Source: Eopsaltria australis (taxonomy: Eukaryota; Chordata; Aves; Passeriformes; Petroicidae). From it: 64,000 nucleotides of DNA. The translations under genes were made by a program, and so were the position numbers. The first letter of the stretch is position 1, and every line of letters starts with the position of its first letter. Where the stretch lies: contig JAVTVJ010001391.1 of NCBI GenBank assembly GCA_034509425.1, positions 62,001 through 126,000 of the forward strand, given 5' to 3'. Below, piece by piece: positions 1-14,313 of this stretch. The notes below the pieces were generated by a model. The model made no database searches. It had not been told where the DNA came from and saw nothing but the letters and a program-made list of their open reading frames with translations.

Positions 1-2301
1 CATAAATTAATGGGCAATAAAGGCATATTTAAGATCTTATTTAAATATCTATGATATTGTGCCCCAACATATGGCTTCAGAATTGCTCTTAGTAAGAGAA
101 TAAGGAGGATATGGATGAAGACTCTTTTCTACAGACACAGCTTCACATTTTCTGATGGATTTTGAGAGCATGCTATGCTGAGCAGTTTAGCACCTTGCAG
201 AGTAATTTCTGGCTGTGCAGAAGCTCTCAACAGACCTCAGCAGGAACCCTTGTAATGGAAGTCAGACTCCAGAAACTTTGAAATAGCAACTACCTCCTCT
301 TCTTTTCCCACAGACTACTTCACATGCTTTCAAAATTCTGCGTTATAAAATTCCTTGCCTCACCATAAAGGTGAAACTGATAACATGGATGATGTGGATG
401 AAAATATTAGAGAAAGAAAAACACATTTTTTAATCCCCTTTTAATGAATGCTCCTATTGAAGAAATAAATTAAGTTACTTTAGAAAGCTCCACTCTAATC
501 AGGTATGATTTACTGGATTGATAAAAAAGGGATCTTGGAACAGAGGTCAAAGTCAATTAAGGTTTTTAGTGTCATAAATGACTTATTTTATGTTGTACAC
601 AGACTGGTCATTTAAGGATCAGCTGCACTGGGAATCAAGTTACTGATATTTTGCTCTGATATTCATTCTGATATTGCTCTGGTCTATGATCTTGTTCAGA
701 AGCAGCTGAACCCCCCCCCATTTCTCCAAGGTAGATCAAAGACAGAAACCAAATTAATATGAAAGGAGGAGAGGCTGGAGGCTGAAATACTTTCCTTGCT
801 CTTTTTTTGGTCCAGACATTCTTACAGCTCAACAAATTAATAAGCTTTAAATAATTCTTAATGCCTTCTCAAATCAGTACTTCTCAAAATGAAAGTTATC
901 CTTCCTGACTTTTCTAGGTACAGCAGCATTCTGCTATTTTGGAAAGTGCAGCTTTGAATATTCACAGCAATATGTCATAATCCCTATGGGCTGTGCTGCC
1001 TCACCCTTGTGTCATCTGTGATCTATCACCAGTTTCCCAAGTTGCTCTGCAGCTATTACATATAAAGAAGTTAATTTCTTTAGTCTAAAACAAGATATGC
1101 TTCCAATGCATTGCTCTGAATCAATACCTACAATGTGCAAAAGAGATCAACATTAATCCAGTTGTGACTGTCACCACAATCTATTCACCAGCTGGACTTC
1201 AAAATTTATACGTTTTCCCATTTTCTGTACTCATCATTGCAGAAGTTTAATCTGAAGTGGAGCACACAACTGCCAGGCACTTCTCCTAGATTAGTAAATC
1301 ATGTTTCCTCCATGCTGTTCCCTCTACATACAGAAATACTTTTATTCTTAAATTTTCACAAGATGTCAAAGGTTTTTTTTATGAAGTTTCAAAACATGAT
1401 GAGTCAAAGAAACTACATGGATGAAATCACCTTTCCATATTAATACATGCTTGGTTTGGATACTAAATGTGAAGAGGAGAGATGAAGTGCAGTGGATAAG
1501 TTATCCAGAGACTAGACATTTAGGCTTTTTTCATCTTCTCAAATTCCACACTTTATGCAGGTATACCCTGGTTTTGGATGAAGTAAGAGTCCTGCTGATA
1601 GACCATTTTCTGACTAGTCTGCAGTGAAAAATTGAGCTGCTTTGACGAAAAATGCATGAAGTGAAATTTTAGGTACAAAAACAAGTAAGGGAACTTAAAC
1701 TCATTGAGTTACTTTTCCAGCACGCAGGCAGCACAAAGTTCCTCTCCTTTGAACCCCTCCCATCCCCACCCTGTGACACCACCCTTATGCAAGTACTGAG
1801 CCCAGGAAAATAGAAAGGAGAGGGTGAGGGATTGGATATGAGAGGACAGTATTTTCTTTGGAAGGTATGAAAAAGCCTTTGGCATCTCTCCAGTAATGCC
1901 TGTCTACTGACTCGCAGCACAGCTCTGTCTGAAAGTGCCTTAGCATTAAGGAGGGTTAAGTGTTTTGTCAGAGTATGCAGTATCCTGTGCAAACTCATCT
2001 CTGGCCTGCCAGATGGGTCTCACATCATTTTGATCACCCCACCAGCAAGATGTCTAACTTCTTTCAGACAAAATAATAATTCCTTCCTACTCAGAAGCAA
2101 TTACAAGCCTTATAAGAACCTAAAGCAATTATTCAAACACTCCACAAACTGCAATTTACATAAAGGATGTATTTACAAAAAATGTTTTCTTAATTGCTCT
2201 GTTCTTCTTCAGTTTATGATTATAGAAATGCATATAAATTTAGAGCCAAAATATGTTATCAAATATATGACTTACCAGGTACACCCATCTCTGTAGCTAC
2301 T

Positions 2302-2761
2302 TGTCATGGTTAAAGCTGAGCTGGAAACTAAGCCTCTCACAGGCACTCATTCACTTTCCTCCACCCCAGTGTCATGGGTTGGAGAAAACAAAGAATTGGG
2401 GGTTCAGTGAGGAACAATGCAGTTGCTCAGCACCCACCAAGCCATGCCAAATTCCATCCCTGAGCCATGATCAGACCCTCCCTTGCTGGGTAACTCCCCA
2501 GTTTATATGCCAGGCACGATGTTCTATGGCCAGCTTGGGTCAGCAGTTCCAGCTATGCTTCCTCCTGGCTTCCTGTGCACCTGCCTGCTGGCAGGGCACG
2601 AGACACCAAAACTGTCCTTGAATTAGGGTAAGCACTACTCAGCAGCAACTAAAAATTCAGTGTGTTACCAATATTATTCTCATACTGAATCCAAAACACA
2701 GCACTGTACCAGCTGCACCAGCTGAGAAAAAATGAACTCTATGCCAGTCGAAACCAGGACA
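2302..2761 (+). mobile_element. Solo endogenous retrovirus LTR (460 bp) with 5-bp target duplication
   Basis: The element begins TGTCATGGTT and ends CCAGGACA, so it has TG...CA ends. It is flanked on both sides by CTACT (2297-2301 and 2762-2766), a 5-bp target-site duplication. Body motifs such as ATGGCCAGCTTGGGTCAGC, CAGCAGCAACTAAAA and ATCCAAAACACAGCAC are those of common bird LTRs. A 5-bp duplication fits ERVL-type (class III) insertion. No internal retroviral sequence is present, so it is a solo LTR left by recombination. It sits within the PRUNE2 intron, antisense to the gene. Confidence 0.85.
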
Positions 2762-4758
2762 CTACTCCAAACATTCACTTCACCTCATATAAAAGAAAAG
2801 CAAAACCCATTCTGTTATCACAATTAAATACTTGACACATTATTTCATTTTTAGAAAAGAAACTGTTTTGTTGTTTTGCATTTATATCCAAATAGCACAT
2901 CTTTTGCTTTCTTTCATGGGGCTCCACACTTGAGGTTTGTTATCTCTATCCCATTTCTGTTCAGAGAAGATATTACAGTATATAGACCATCACTACAACC
3001 GCATTTTTTAAAAGAACTGCAAATGTCTACATGTCTATAAATGTCTACATTCATTACTTGGAGTGCTCAGAAAATGATAGTCAGTCTGTCCATCATCTTC
3101 CAGTTGTAGATGGAACTCTGTAAACGGTTATAACTGAGATAAGTTATTTCCAACACCCTTAATGCTGATGGACTAGTAACAAATCCTAATGTAGTGTGCA
3201 TATGTTTGAGTTTTGATGCTTATCATCCAGGTTACATAGGTAGCAATGCTCTGCAAAGTCAGAGAAATGTTGGCCATACTTCAATATCAACTATGTCTGC
3301 AGCTGAAAGGAGATGCTCTAGGAAATAGGGTGTTAAAATATGGATTTCAGAAATAACACCTGAAAAAATAATGGGCTTTAGTGTGAAGAAATTTTGATGA
3401 AAATACACAGGAAGAAACAGAGAAAGAAAGCAAGAACATTAGTCCCCAAAAGCCCAAATGGATTGTGCACTAAGAGATGAAGAAACGCATTAGCAAATGT
3501 ACCCACTAAATCCAAAATTACTTCCTGTAACTAGTCCCTTGCTGCAAAACTTCTAGACAATAAACAAAAATTCATGCAGATACCTATTCAGAGATAAAAG
3601 AGACTGCAGTGTTAATTTTTTAGGTTCAGAATTAATGATCCCTAAATTGTAGCAGAGTATGCGACAAATCAAAGTGACATACACTGTGCAAAATTTAGTC
3701 AGTATCAGTCAGAAATTATGCTTCAGCTCCATCCACATACCAAGAAAATGAGTATATTGGAAGGAATCCACTCCAGGATATGAGAGACTATAAAAAAGTA
3801 ATTACTTTTACTCACAGCTGTGTAAAATAATTATACTGTATACAGGTGACTAGTAAAACTCGATTAATTTTATAACCTCCCAAGACCTGAATTTAGCAAC
3901 CATATGTTAGTATATGAAATTAACTCTGTTTCTATTGCTATTTATTTTGTAGCTCTTAATCACAAATTAGGTTAGGAAAAATCTATAGATTGAGCACTAT
4001 AATTTATGCATAGCATGAGATTTTTATTCCCATATCTGTATGAATGGGAAAAGAAAAAAAAAAAGCTGTGGTGATTTGTTTGAACCAAAAGGTTTATTTA
4101 TCAAACATCTGTGCAAATGCTAACTCATCATTGTCATACTGCTTGCTGCAAAGTAGATGACATGCTCATAATCCTATTTTACAGAAAAATATGTCACTTA
4201 CGAAAGCCACAGAATAAACCATTTGCTAAATATTAGCAAAAATCATAATTTCCTTGTTTTTAATACCTCAGTTTTCAGATTCAAGTCTTCTTTCACTAGT
4301 TATACTAGTTACTGTTACATGTGCTGACATTTTGCTCCATTTTCAGCATGGAAGTTGAATGAAAAAATAAGGCATGACATTAAGAAGCAATATTCTTTCT
4401 GTAGAGAAATCCTGTATTATAGCCACAAGATATGAAAACATATTAAAATTCTCACTTAGAGCCATCGAATAAATTTTTAACCATTCTTTATTAAAACATT
4501 TCCTAGTCTCCAATCAAATTCATTGTTTAGTGGCTGTTTATCTACCTATCTCTTCCCTTGTTCCTCATTTTTAACCAAACTACAGCCTCATTTTATTCCA
4601 GGTAGCCAGTCACAGTAGTAGGCTCTCCTGGCTCCTTGTATCAGCAAAAGCTGCTGTTCTTAAGCATATGCTGCTGCTCTCCCTGCTGCTAAGCAGCCAC
4701 ACACTATCTGTCCTGACCCCTTGCCAGCTCCCTCCCCTGTCACAGCACAGGAGAAGCA

Positions 4759-4830
4759 GGAGGGATGCAGAGAGCCATGAAGGGACAAATCCATGGAGGG
4801 ATGCAGAGAGCCATGAAGGGACAAATCCAA
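4759..4830. repeat. Tandem duplication, two 36-bp units
   Basis: Units 4759-4794 and 4795-4830 (GGAGGGATGCAGAGAGCCAT and on) match at 35 of 36 positions, with only the last base differing. It is a small two-copy minisatellite. Confidence 0.9.
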
Positions 4831-7800
4831 GTAAACAGGGATAATGGATTTCACTAGGCTATTTCATCAACCTTATGCACATGCCCACAGATGAGGGAGG
4901 TTTATGGAAGAGATCCAGGGCTCCAGCCTTCTTCAATTATATGTGACTTCCAGCCACATGAAATAAAAATGCATCTTAAGATAAAATGAGGGAAATTTAA
5001 GTCCCAAACCTAGATGTCTGGCCAAAATGGGCACCTAGAAATGCAAGCCAGGCTGATGCTGCCAGCAGCAGATCCCAGAGTCTCCAGAACCACATAGCAG
5101 TGTCATGGCATGAACACGGACAGGAGACAATTCTTCAGGGTGGTGCTCTCAGAACACATCCACATAAATAGCAGTGTCTCCAACTATGCCTCTTACAAGA
5201 ACAGCAGAACCTGCTAGGTTCCTAATATTACCATTTTAATAATATTTTCCAAAGTCAATATTCTGTATGCAAAAGCCCATAGAGAGTAAGAAATTCTTAG
5301 GCAGAAGTAACATGTAACTTAACATCTATTTCTTTGCTTGGCATTGCACATGTACACCAGCACATGGTTCTGCCCTCAGAGAAGGGGTTGTTCTCTGTTA
5401 GGTGCCTAGATCAATGCTCCTTCATCTTTACTGGGACAATGGAAAATCACCAGAATTAACAACACAAAGCTGGGAAGCTTATGTGATGGGTGCTCCTCCA
5501 CCAATATTGAAAGATCACAGGGTCTGGCAATACGCTGTGTAGGTTCAAAGCAGTATTAGCATTTAGAAAGCATGTTTCTGATCTCTTAATAGATGTTGTT
5601 AGTATTCCACAGATAATATTCCACATATCTACATGATCTGTTAATCAACAACCACTGTTGAGCAAACATTACAAATGCAACATGGTAATGCCAGCAGAAG
5701 AAGTAGAAATTAAATCAATCTGATTCAAAGGATCTGTAAGTACAACCTGAAAATAAATTTTCTTTTTAAATTATATTTTAAAAATGTATTAAGATGCCAG
5801 GGACCTGATTCCCACCTTCCACTCTCATTGAGCAATTAATTATTCCCTGAGAAAACTCAGTTCTAGTTTTCCTGACTTTTAAACCAGTTTCCCTTCCTGA
5901 ATGTGTGGTTCACAGTGACCTTTTTCCTGCCATACTGTGCTGTCAGGACAAACCATCAGAATACCTGCAGCTCCAAATGATGTAATTGGCATGTGAGAAG
6001 CACTTGAAAAAGCAGTGTGCACCTTGTACCCAGTGCAGCCATCTGCACTCTCAGGAAGTATGCTAATGATTTGAGAGTAGTTAACAGGGGAGAGGTTGCA
6101 GGATCAGAAGCCAGAAAATCTTTAGAAAGTTTTAAATTTTATACCCTACTGGACTTGTCCATTCGCCACTGGACTTGTGGGAAATCCCCTCCAACTATTA
6201 CAATCTACACCTTACCAAGCACATTTGTTTCCAAATGAAAACATGCTAAAATGCCTCAGACTGCTCTTAACCATTACTCATAACCATTAGCTCTGAAAGT
6301 GAGCCAGTATCTGAACTTCAGTGGCTATTTCTCTTTACCATTCATTTTTTCTGTAATATTGGCAAGTTCTTGCATTGCTTAATGGACTTGTTTCTCTGTG
6401 TGTATGAATGATGACACGTACAGTGGTGATGACACTTATTACCAAATGACATGCTTTAACAAAGCATCTTGCAACAGGTGAAGTATGTCTTGCCCACATG
6501 GTAAAATATGATGATGACTTCTAGAGCTGCTAATTACAAGAACTCGCTTAACATCAAGATGTACAGATTTTTTTTTTAATCTGTCTATTAAAGCATTAGT
6601 ATTTTTCTACCACTCTTCTGATTTCAAGCTCAGCTTTTGGACAATATGCTGACAGATAGGAAATGATACATGGCAACATTCTTTTTATACTTTACGACTT
6701 CCATCTTTTCCTCTCTTCATACTCCTTTTCCCTGGTCCTATTTATGATCTCATTTCCTACCCTCAAAATACTTCTATTTCCTCAATATCTAAAATATTTT
6801 TAAATTCTTTGTTTTCTCACTTTTATGTCACTGTAATGACAAAATTTCTTCCATTCCATCTTTTGCATGTTACTGTATCTATGATTTCACAACTTAGGCA
6901 TTCAGTGTATAATTTAGATTCCTAGCTGACCTACTACACACTTAAAAGTAACTAACTGCTACATTTTCCCTGTCGTTGATACAGGTGACCTAAAGAAAAG
7001 GCTCTAAAAAGGCACTGATGTCAAACTTTAGTCTCAAAGCCGCAGTTGTTGGAGATGTAATCAACAGTAGGGGAATTTAAGTGACAATGCAGAATGTGGA
7101 GTGGGAATTTTAACTAGCAAATTAAAATGGAAATACCCAAATGGGTGTAAATTGGTAACTGAAAGGTTCCCATCTCTACCAGGAAATTATCAGCTTGGGA
7201 AAAATACAGGAAAAGTCCCAAACATGAGCCAGAGAAGACTCCTAAAATCAGGGCACACAAGTGTACTGAAGCAGTAAAACTGGAAAACATGCTGTCCTGC
7301 AGCTTGCTTGCACTGGCATGAGGTGTTAGGAACAGGTAAGATTGTTAGACCCTGCAGCTGGCAGGTCTAAAAGGCATGTGCAAAGAGAGATGGGAGATGC
7401 AGAAAGCCACCAGTTTTCTTCAGAAGCAGAACTCTGTCACTGAGCTGGAAGTGCCACAGAAGCAGGAGAAGACAAAAACCAACCCACGTGTGCGAAAGAG
7501 GAGTAATGTCACTCATAGCAAAAATGCTGTGAAAGAGTCAGAGTGACAGGAAAAGCCAGACTGAAGAAGTAATGTTCAGGAACGAGGTGAGAAAATGGGG
7601 CTCCTCCTTCTTCCACATGGCACTCCTCACATATTACAGCTAAGGGAATACATGGGCAAGGTTAGCTATACGCTGTACTTTCAACAAGCAGGCAATGGTG
7701 TTTCCTGCTGGGCTACTGCCCAGCACACAGCTCTTCAGAGTCTGCTGCCACTGTGTAAGACACAGTCAGGTGTCATCTATTAGCTTGACATAAAGAAGTC

Positions 7801-9885
7801 CCACCAGCTGCTGTCTGTTTTTCACAGGTGCAATGGCTGTAGATAAGACCACAAAAACAAGATGTACTAAGAACTAATAATGAGTTAATTCTTAAAATCC
7901 CATAACAGCTAAACACTTCCTTCAATGTCCAAAGGAAAAAACGAAGTAGATAAAGTATGAAATCTGTCAAGCTACTGGAATGTCATTCCCACCTTCCTCT
8001 GCCTCAGTATAATTTGCTGCTGCAGTAGAAGTGTCATTTTCTGGGTATTTATACAGGGTGTGATAGGAAGTGTCTCTAGTCCTGAAAATACTACAGTGAT
8101 TAAAAAAACCTTATCAATATTCACAAGTGCTTTCAAAATTACATTCTCACCTACAAATTGTTTCCTATTAAGTTTGCAAGCTGCAACTTTTGCCCAAACA
8201 AAGACTGGGGCTTTGAGATAGCTTTTATTTCTATGCCTTTTTCTACAGCTATATTACAAGCTGTAAATAACACTGTTCTCCTATTACTGCTGAATACTAT
8301 ACAGAGGTGCCACAAAACTGCAAAAGACTGATTGTAGCAGGATCTAGGTTTTTAAAGTAGTGAATGTATGCAAAAACTAGATTTGTCTTTAACTACATGA
8401 ATTTTCTGTAATACTGTCCAGATTTATGCAAGGCGAAATAAAACACCAGACTCATCAAAACCAGGAAAGAAAAGGCTATTTTAGATCTCTGGACATCCCT
8501 ACCCCACATGAAATAGCAGTGAAGAGCATGGCTGAGAGTGAAAGAATGAACATGGCAGCCCTGGAAATAAAAAGAGATGTTTGGCATGGTAAGGATTGGT
8601 GTGCATTGTTCCCTGCTCTGACCTACACAGTTGTTTTACTGCCTCCTGGCAGTGCTGCAAGAGCTGTGTGTATCCTTCCCTTCTCAAAACAGCTCTGCTT
8701 TCCAAGTAAATAAAGATAAATCCAGAAATTCAATCTCTGCCTGTCCCTCCTTCCCTTCCCCAGCCCCCTTAGAATAATTCTGGCTAAATGCAGCAAACAA
8801 GCCTGCATACATTTCCTTTCAGTGTTGCCCTAAGTAGACAATATTTATACAGTCTGTATATTTCAATGCCTCCTATATCAGTATCATCACTTTCATTCAT
8901 TTGCTTACCATACTTAGAACTGAAGAATATTTTCATTCCTTCATCACAGACAGAAAAGCAAGTAACTGAATGAGCTGAGTCAAGCTCCTATAATTAAATT
9001 TTAAAAAAATACTGCCTGCACAAACCAACTTTTGCAGTAATTGAATCTCTTACCACTGAGATTGTTGCTGCATCCTTCATCAGTTAACCTTCAAAAATTA
9101 TATATACTGTTCACTGCAACATTTTAAGAGGACATTGCAAAAAATTCAAAAATCATATGCTTCAGTTGATAGGGAAAAAACCCCGAAACTATAATGCCAA
9201 GTAGCCTACAATGACAGCAGTCACAAACAGTTGAGATACCAGTAATTAAGCACTTTTAAAAGCAAGCTAGATGCTGGCAATGCCCTTTCATCCCTTTTTG
9301 CCCATCATATCCTCAGAGCTAGACAAAAAAGCTGAAAATAATCCAGCACATTAGGTGACTGTGCAGTGAAGTTTTGTTTCCTAATTATAAATACCGTGCC
9401 TGTGCTCAGACAAAAGAAATCCCTCTGAACTGATGTAAGCTTCCCTCATAAAGAGCTGCAACAGAATTAAAATACAGCTGCCCTGCTTTCAGTAATGAGG
9501 TCCTGAGTGCTTTGCATCATGCAGACTAACATTTACCCTTTTTCTGTCTAAAGTAACTGCAATAAAGAGCCGTTAATCAGATAACCTTCTGCACATCTGC
9601 CTCTCGGAGCAAGGAGACCCTTACCTTCTGAAGACTTGAAAAGGCCTCTCTACTGCAAAAATAGTGAAGATGCTTCACTGCTGCACTTCAGCATCCCTCG
9701 TTCTCTAGCAGTTTACTAGGAATACAGATCCTCCACCATTTTCTTGTCACGTGGGCAGTGGTACTGCTAAATAAGGGTGATCACCTGCCTTCACACAGCC
9801 GGCTGTGTGAACCAGCAGCTACTGGGCTTTGGTTACAGGCGCACTTAAACAAATGCAGAGCTGTGCTTCGGCTGTGTAAATTACC

Positions 9886-9909
9886 TTTTTTTTTTTTTTT
9901 TTTTTTTTT
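9886..9909. repeat. T24 homopolymer (A24 on the minus strand)
   Basis: There are 24 uninterrupted T residues on the plus strand. On the minus strand the A run lies directly 3' of a CpG-rich segment (9929-9982), which could make it a retroposition tail. Confidence 0.9.
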
Positions 9910-11119
9910 CACATTCCCTGTGGAGCTTCGTCGGAGCATCATCAAACTTTGATACCGCGAGTCAGCTTGCGGTAGCAAAACGACTCCCTGCTGCTTCATT
10001 TCACTGCCTGAGGAAAGCTTATGCTGAGACTGCATGACAAAAGTTCCTATGGATTAAACCTATCTCAGCCCTCATTTCTGTCTGCATCAATGGCTATAGA
10101 GCATATGCACATTCAAACATGGTTTGCATAATTTTTTTTCGGTTTGCAATTTAGCAATTGGAATGTAGGTGCAAATTTAAACAAAAAACCAAAATGCCAA
10201 TGACCACCAGTTCAGAAGGCACAGTAGATTCTGAAAACACAAGCTATGTGCAGCAGGAAGCAATGTCCACAGCCTGTGGTTCTGGTTGTGTTTCTTAGGG
10301 AAAGAAAGGACACTTCTTCCCAGGCAGTGCAGTCTCACAGTCTCCTTTTATAAAAGTCTGTTGTGAGTCGAGTCCCTAAAAAATCCAGGTTCCCTTCCAA
10401 ATGCAAAACAGCTTCCAATCCTAATCTCTACAGCAAGGCAACAGGGACAGCCTAACCTTCATCTGTTTTCTCTCTTCACACTGCACTCCTGGAAAACAAT
10501 CCTTCACTGATCCTCCTGGAAAACAGTGAGGACTGGAGAGGCTTTCACATCAGACTGCTTAGCCATAAACAGTCAAAAACAAACAAAAGCCTAACCCCGT
10601 TTTCTCTTCTCGGTAGAGCTCCATGCACAGCTACAGCACAGTGTAAATCACAATTCACCTTGTTCTTTATGGTATTAGTAATCCTATAGAGAAGGTGCTC
10701 ATTGTCCACTACACATTCTGGTAAGTCAGTCCCAAATGATAGTTTAAAGGGCAACAGATAAATACAGAGCATTTAAAGAAATCTAAAAATCACCACCTAT
10801 ATGAAAATACACTTCTACAGAGGACAGTGCTGCAGGACATGTCAGCTTTAATGTTTCTATCGCTGAGCTGTATGTAAGATTTCCCATGATGGGAGTATTT
10901 CTAGGACTTTTTCAACTGGCCAATATTTAATTAATTTAAAAGCAAAAGTCCATAAACCTAGCACCTGTATTCAGGAACTAAAGCTATAAAAGTATTTATG
11001 TACAACAGAAGTCATTAGTGGCAAGGTTACAGTGAAGCTGTGAAATAAGTAATGTGGCAGAAAACAAGGTCTTAATCCTCCATGCTCAGAGTACCATAGA
11101 ATACTTTTGAGATTTTAGG

Positions 11120-11610
11120 ATGCTGTTGAGGAAACTTCCCTGTCCGACCATCCATGAGCCACTCTGGCAGTCACATTCACAGCACCTGAGCTGGGACCCC
11201 ACATTCACACAGTTAGACCAGGTCTCCTTACCAGTGCAACCCTACGCCTCCCATAGCACAGTCTCAGTCCTTAAAATAATCTAATCATGGTGCAACAACA
11301 GAAGAACAGCTTGAGCTGGGTGCCTCTGAGGAAGGACCCTGAACACAGGAAACTCTGGGCTTTTATACCCTCACATCTGTGCGTGCAGAAGTCTGGGGGT
11401 CATCCAGTCATCAGTCCCTGCCGTGTTTTTCAGTGTCCAGTCACCTGCTGGCACAACATTTCCCCATGCCCTTCGTTGTGCAAAGCCCAGAACCAGTTAA
11501 TGGACTCCTTAACAGATGCTCTGCTGAGACCACTTACCTCACTGGTGCTCACTGTCAAAGTCAGGTCTTGTGTCAACAGGGTTAAAGTTTCAAAGCTTGT
11601 TAACACTTTA
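11120..11610 (-). mobile_element. Possible degenerate LTR-like segment
   Basis: Read on the minus strand, this stretch is GC-richer than its surroundings. It has a TATAAAA-like box (TTTTATAC on plus at 11361-11368) about 120 bp downstream of a CCAGCAGGTGACTGG segment, and a promoter-like layout resembling bird LTRs. I found no clear ends or target duplication, so the borders are approximate and the call is tentative. Confidence 0.25.
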
Positions 11611-12039
11611 AACTGAAGTCTCTTGTCACTGATGACATTGATTGGAATATACAACTAATTAGCTCAGAAAACAGTGGTGCTTTTAATAGTGGGGGATTTT
11701 TTCATTTAACTACTAAAACATACTAACAAAGTACAGGTTTTCTTGCTTTAAGAAAGTGGCTCTATCAGGCCAATCTCACAATTCAATGAAAATTTCAGCA
11801 CCATTAGTAAATAATAGTAAGTTGTGGGTATTTTCCCTTTTAAAGTTGTTTTGCAGCCACTGAAGTGCTGTTCTTTTCTTCTTAAACGATTTTTATAAAG
11901 TTCATGCCTATTTGCAATGTAAATATTAAAAGTCATTTTTACAAAAATGAGATCAGGACCTTCCTACAAGCAACCTTCTCAGTTGTTGCTCCTTTACTTA
12001 CATGTTTGGTTTTAACCTTTAAATCATGGCCCTTGTGTT

Positions 12040-12190
12040 TAGTCAAATGTCATGCTTTGTGCTGCCAAGTGGGAAACCTAAGTTCAATTCCCATTTCAAG
12101 TCCATAATTTTGTAGTTCAGCGGGAGCTGGAAGCATAACTGAAGCAGCATGCCTGGTCCCCAGAGTGCCTGGAATTGCTTTCCAGTGGAT
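12040..12190 (+). repeat. Possible tRNA-derived SINE fragment
   Basis: The run GGGAAACCTAAGTTCAATTCC at about 12071-12090 resembles a degenerate Pol III B box (GGTTCRANTCC) of a tRNA-type SINE such as MIR or LF-SINE. An A box is not clear and the rest does not match a family I can name. Confidence 0.2.
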
Positions 12191-14076
12191 CTGGCCAATT
12201 AATAAACAATCCTGACAGAAGTGAAAGATGGCAGCCCCACAGGTTTCCAACGAAAAAAGGAAACAGGTATCCAAAGGAAAGCAAATGTTACCTATTTTTT
12301 TTTTCTTACAACAGATTTTCAAGCCTTTAAGGATCCTATATATAGCACCCTGCTTTGCGCATGAAAGAATAAGGCAAGCCTGGGATCCCTAAGTCACTGC
12401 CTTATTCAAGCTTTGAGATGACAGAACAGACACCTTGAGAAAATATTTGGTGAAACCTTTGGTCACCAGAGTCAATGTGAATTTTTTCCTGGGTTCCAGT
12501 CTGTCAGTATTTCAGCTCAGTATTGGGCATTGATATTGACTTGAATAATTAATGGCTTTGAGATTTATTTGTATTTGACTACGTCACAGAGACAGCAGAA
12601 TCATCTCAGAATTCTTATTAATCTTGTAACAGTCATGGATTTTTCTTTAATTACATTTAATTATCTTTATTCACTGGCAAGCACAGGCAATGTGATGAAA
12701 GCAGGTTTTTCTGTTAATATAACACTGGACTGCCTCCCCTACTGGGCAATTTTAATAGCCAGCAGTACAGTAGTGGTCAGAGAGGGGACATTTCTGACAG
12801 AGGCTGTGGAAGAGTTATCTTTTCCAAAACATTATACATGTGAGCAGAAAATAATTATTCCTGATACTTTGAGAAAATGCTATCAGAAAGATAAATGAAG
12901 CTTTCTTTTGAAGTCTTATTCTAGTAGGTTAAATACATTGTGGTAGTTCTTCAAAGGAAATTGTCTTCTGCTCAATTTTGCCACCAGTTTTCTAAGCTCT
13001 CCCCCAAATCTTTCAGATATCTCTGTTCTTAATTCTACTGTTCTCACTGTTTCTTGTACCTCAAGTCAATACATCATTTCCTAGTATTTTGCTCAGCTCT
13101 AACTTTTTCTAATAAGGAAAAGGATAATACTTCCCTACCACAAAGGCAAAAGCAAAAATGATCTGGTATACACAGCCACTAAAATACTCTGAGAAATGTG
13201 CTGGGTGAAAACTAGCACAGCTATCTCCAGTGTTCTACCTCTGCTTCCTGACCAATTCATCACCACCAAACTTCATACAGTTCTGTAAGAAAAGACACCT
13301 TCTATCAAGAAGAGAACTACCTCCTGTCTTCATAAATTTTACTGCTGGCATACCTCCAGTCAGCAGCAGCAAAGTGTTATCCTGCCCACCTAACGTGCTG
13401 AATAAAAAGCTGTTTTCTTTCCGGAAAGACTGACATCAGTAATGTGCTATCAAATATTTTTGTACTTTTTTAATGAGTCTAAAGAAACTTTAGAGTTTAT
13501 TACTTCTAGTATTTGTGTATTTCTGAAACAAGCTTATGTCTTTTCTCCAGTGTTTTAATACTAGTAAGCATCCTTATTCTTCACTTCCTGCTGAAGCTTT
13601 TTCTTGCAGAAATAAAACAGAAGAGGATGGAAGAACTTTACCTCTAGCCACAGACTTCTTTAAAACAGCTTTCAGAGTTATGTTTGACATTGGGATGAAG
13701 GGGGCAGTGACTAGCAGACATGAAGATTTTAAGGCACTTCATTTTGTTTACACTTTCTGTTTCAAAACCTTAATTCTATGTAGCAGTCAATTCTATTAGA
13801 AGTGGCAGACATCTGCTGGATGAAAGGAGAAAAAAATGTGAACTGTGTCATTCACTGACCCTTACTCCACTACAAAAGGAGCCTATTCAGAGCACAGTAC
13901 AAGTAGGAACTTAACTTTTTTTTCCCCCCTGAACAGGGGCATATAGATATAAAAGGAATTAGAAGACAGTTAATAAGTAAATGCCTTCATAAACTTTGGA
14001 CTACTAATTCAGTTGTTCACTGAGTTGGCTGAATCTGAGTTTGAATACAAATAGTAAGTTTCTTCATTTTTCAAAG

Positions 14077-14313
14077 ATCATAGAATCACAGAATGGTTTG
14101 GGTTGGAAGGGACCTCAAAGATCACCTGGTTCCAACCCACTTGACAGGGGAAAGGACATTTACCACTACAACAAGCTGCTCAGAGCCCCATCCAGCCTGG
14201 CACTGAACACTTCCAAGGATGGAGCATTCACAGCTATTCCAGACAACCTGTTCCAGTGCCTCACCACCCTCAAACTAAAGAGTTTCTTTACATCCTACTT
14301 TAATGTAAATCTT
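14077..14313 (-). mobile_element. CR1 LINE 3' fragment
   Basis: The segment starts ATCATAGAATCACAGAATGG and continues TTGGGTTGGAAGGGACCTC, then CAGAGCCCCATCCAGCCTGG and CCTGTTCCAGTGCCTCACCA. This is the reverse complement of the standard avian CR1 3' end. It is 5'-truncated, as most CR1 copies are. Confidence 0.95.

Noticed and set aside
2278..2301. GTAAGT donor-like site beside the solo LTR with VATEMGVP reading upstream
   Set aside because: There is no convincing acceptor either in the LTR or in the pre-insertion sequence, so I treat it as chance.
12040..12120. tRNA gene
   Set aside because: Only a weak B-box-like run is present, with no A box, cloverleaf or terminator.
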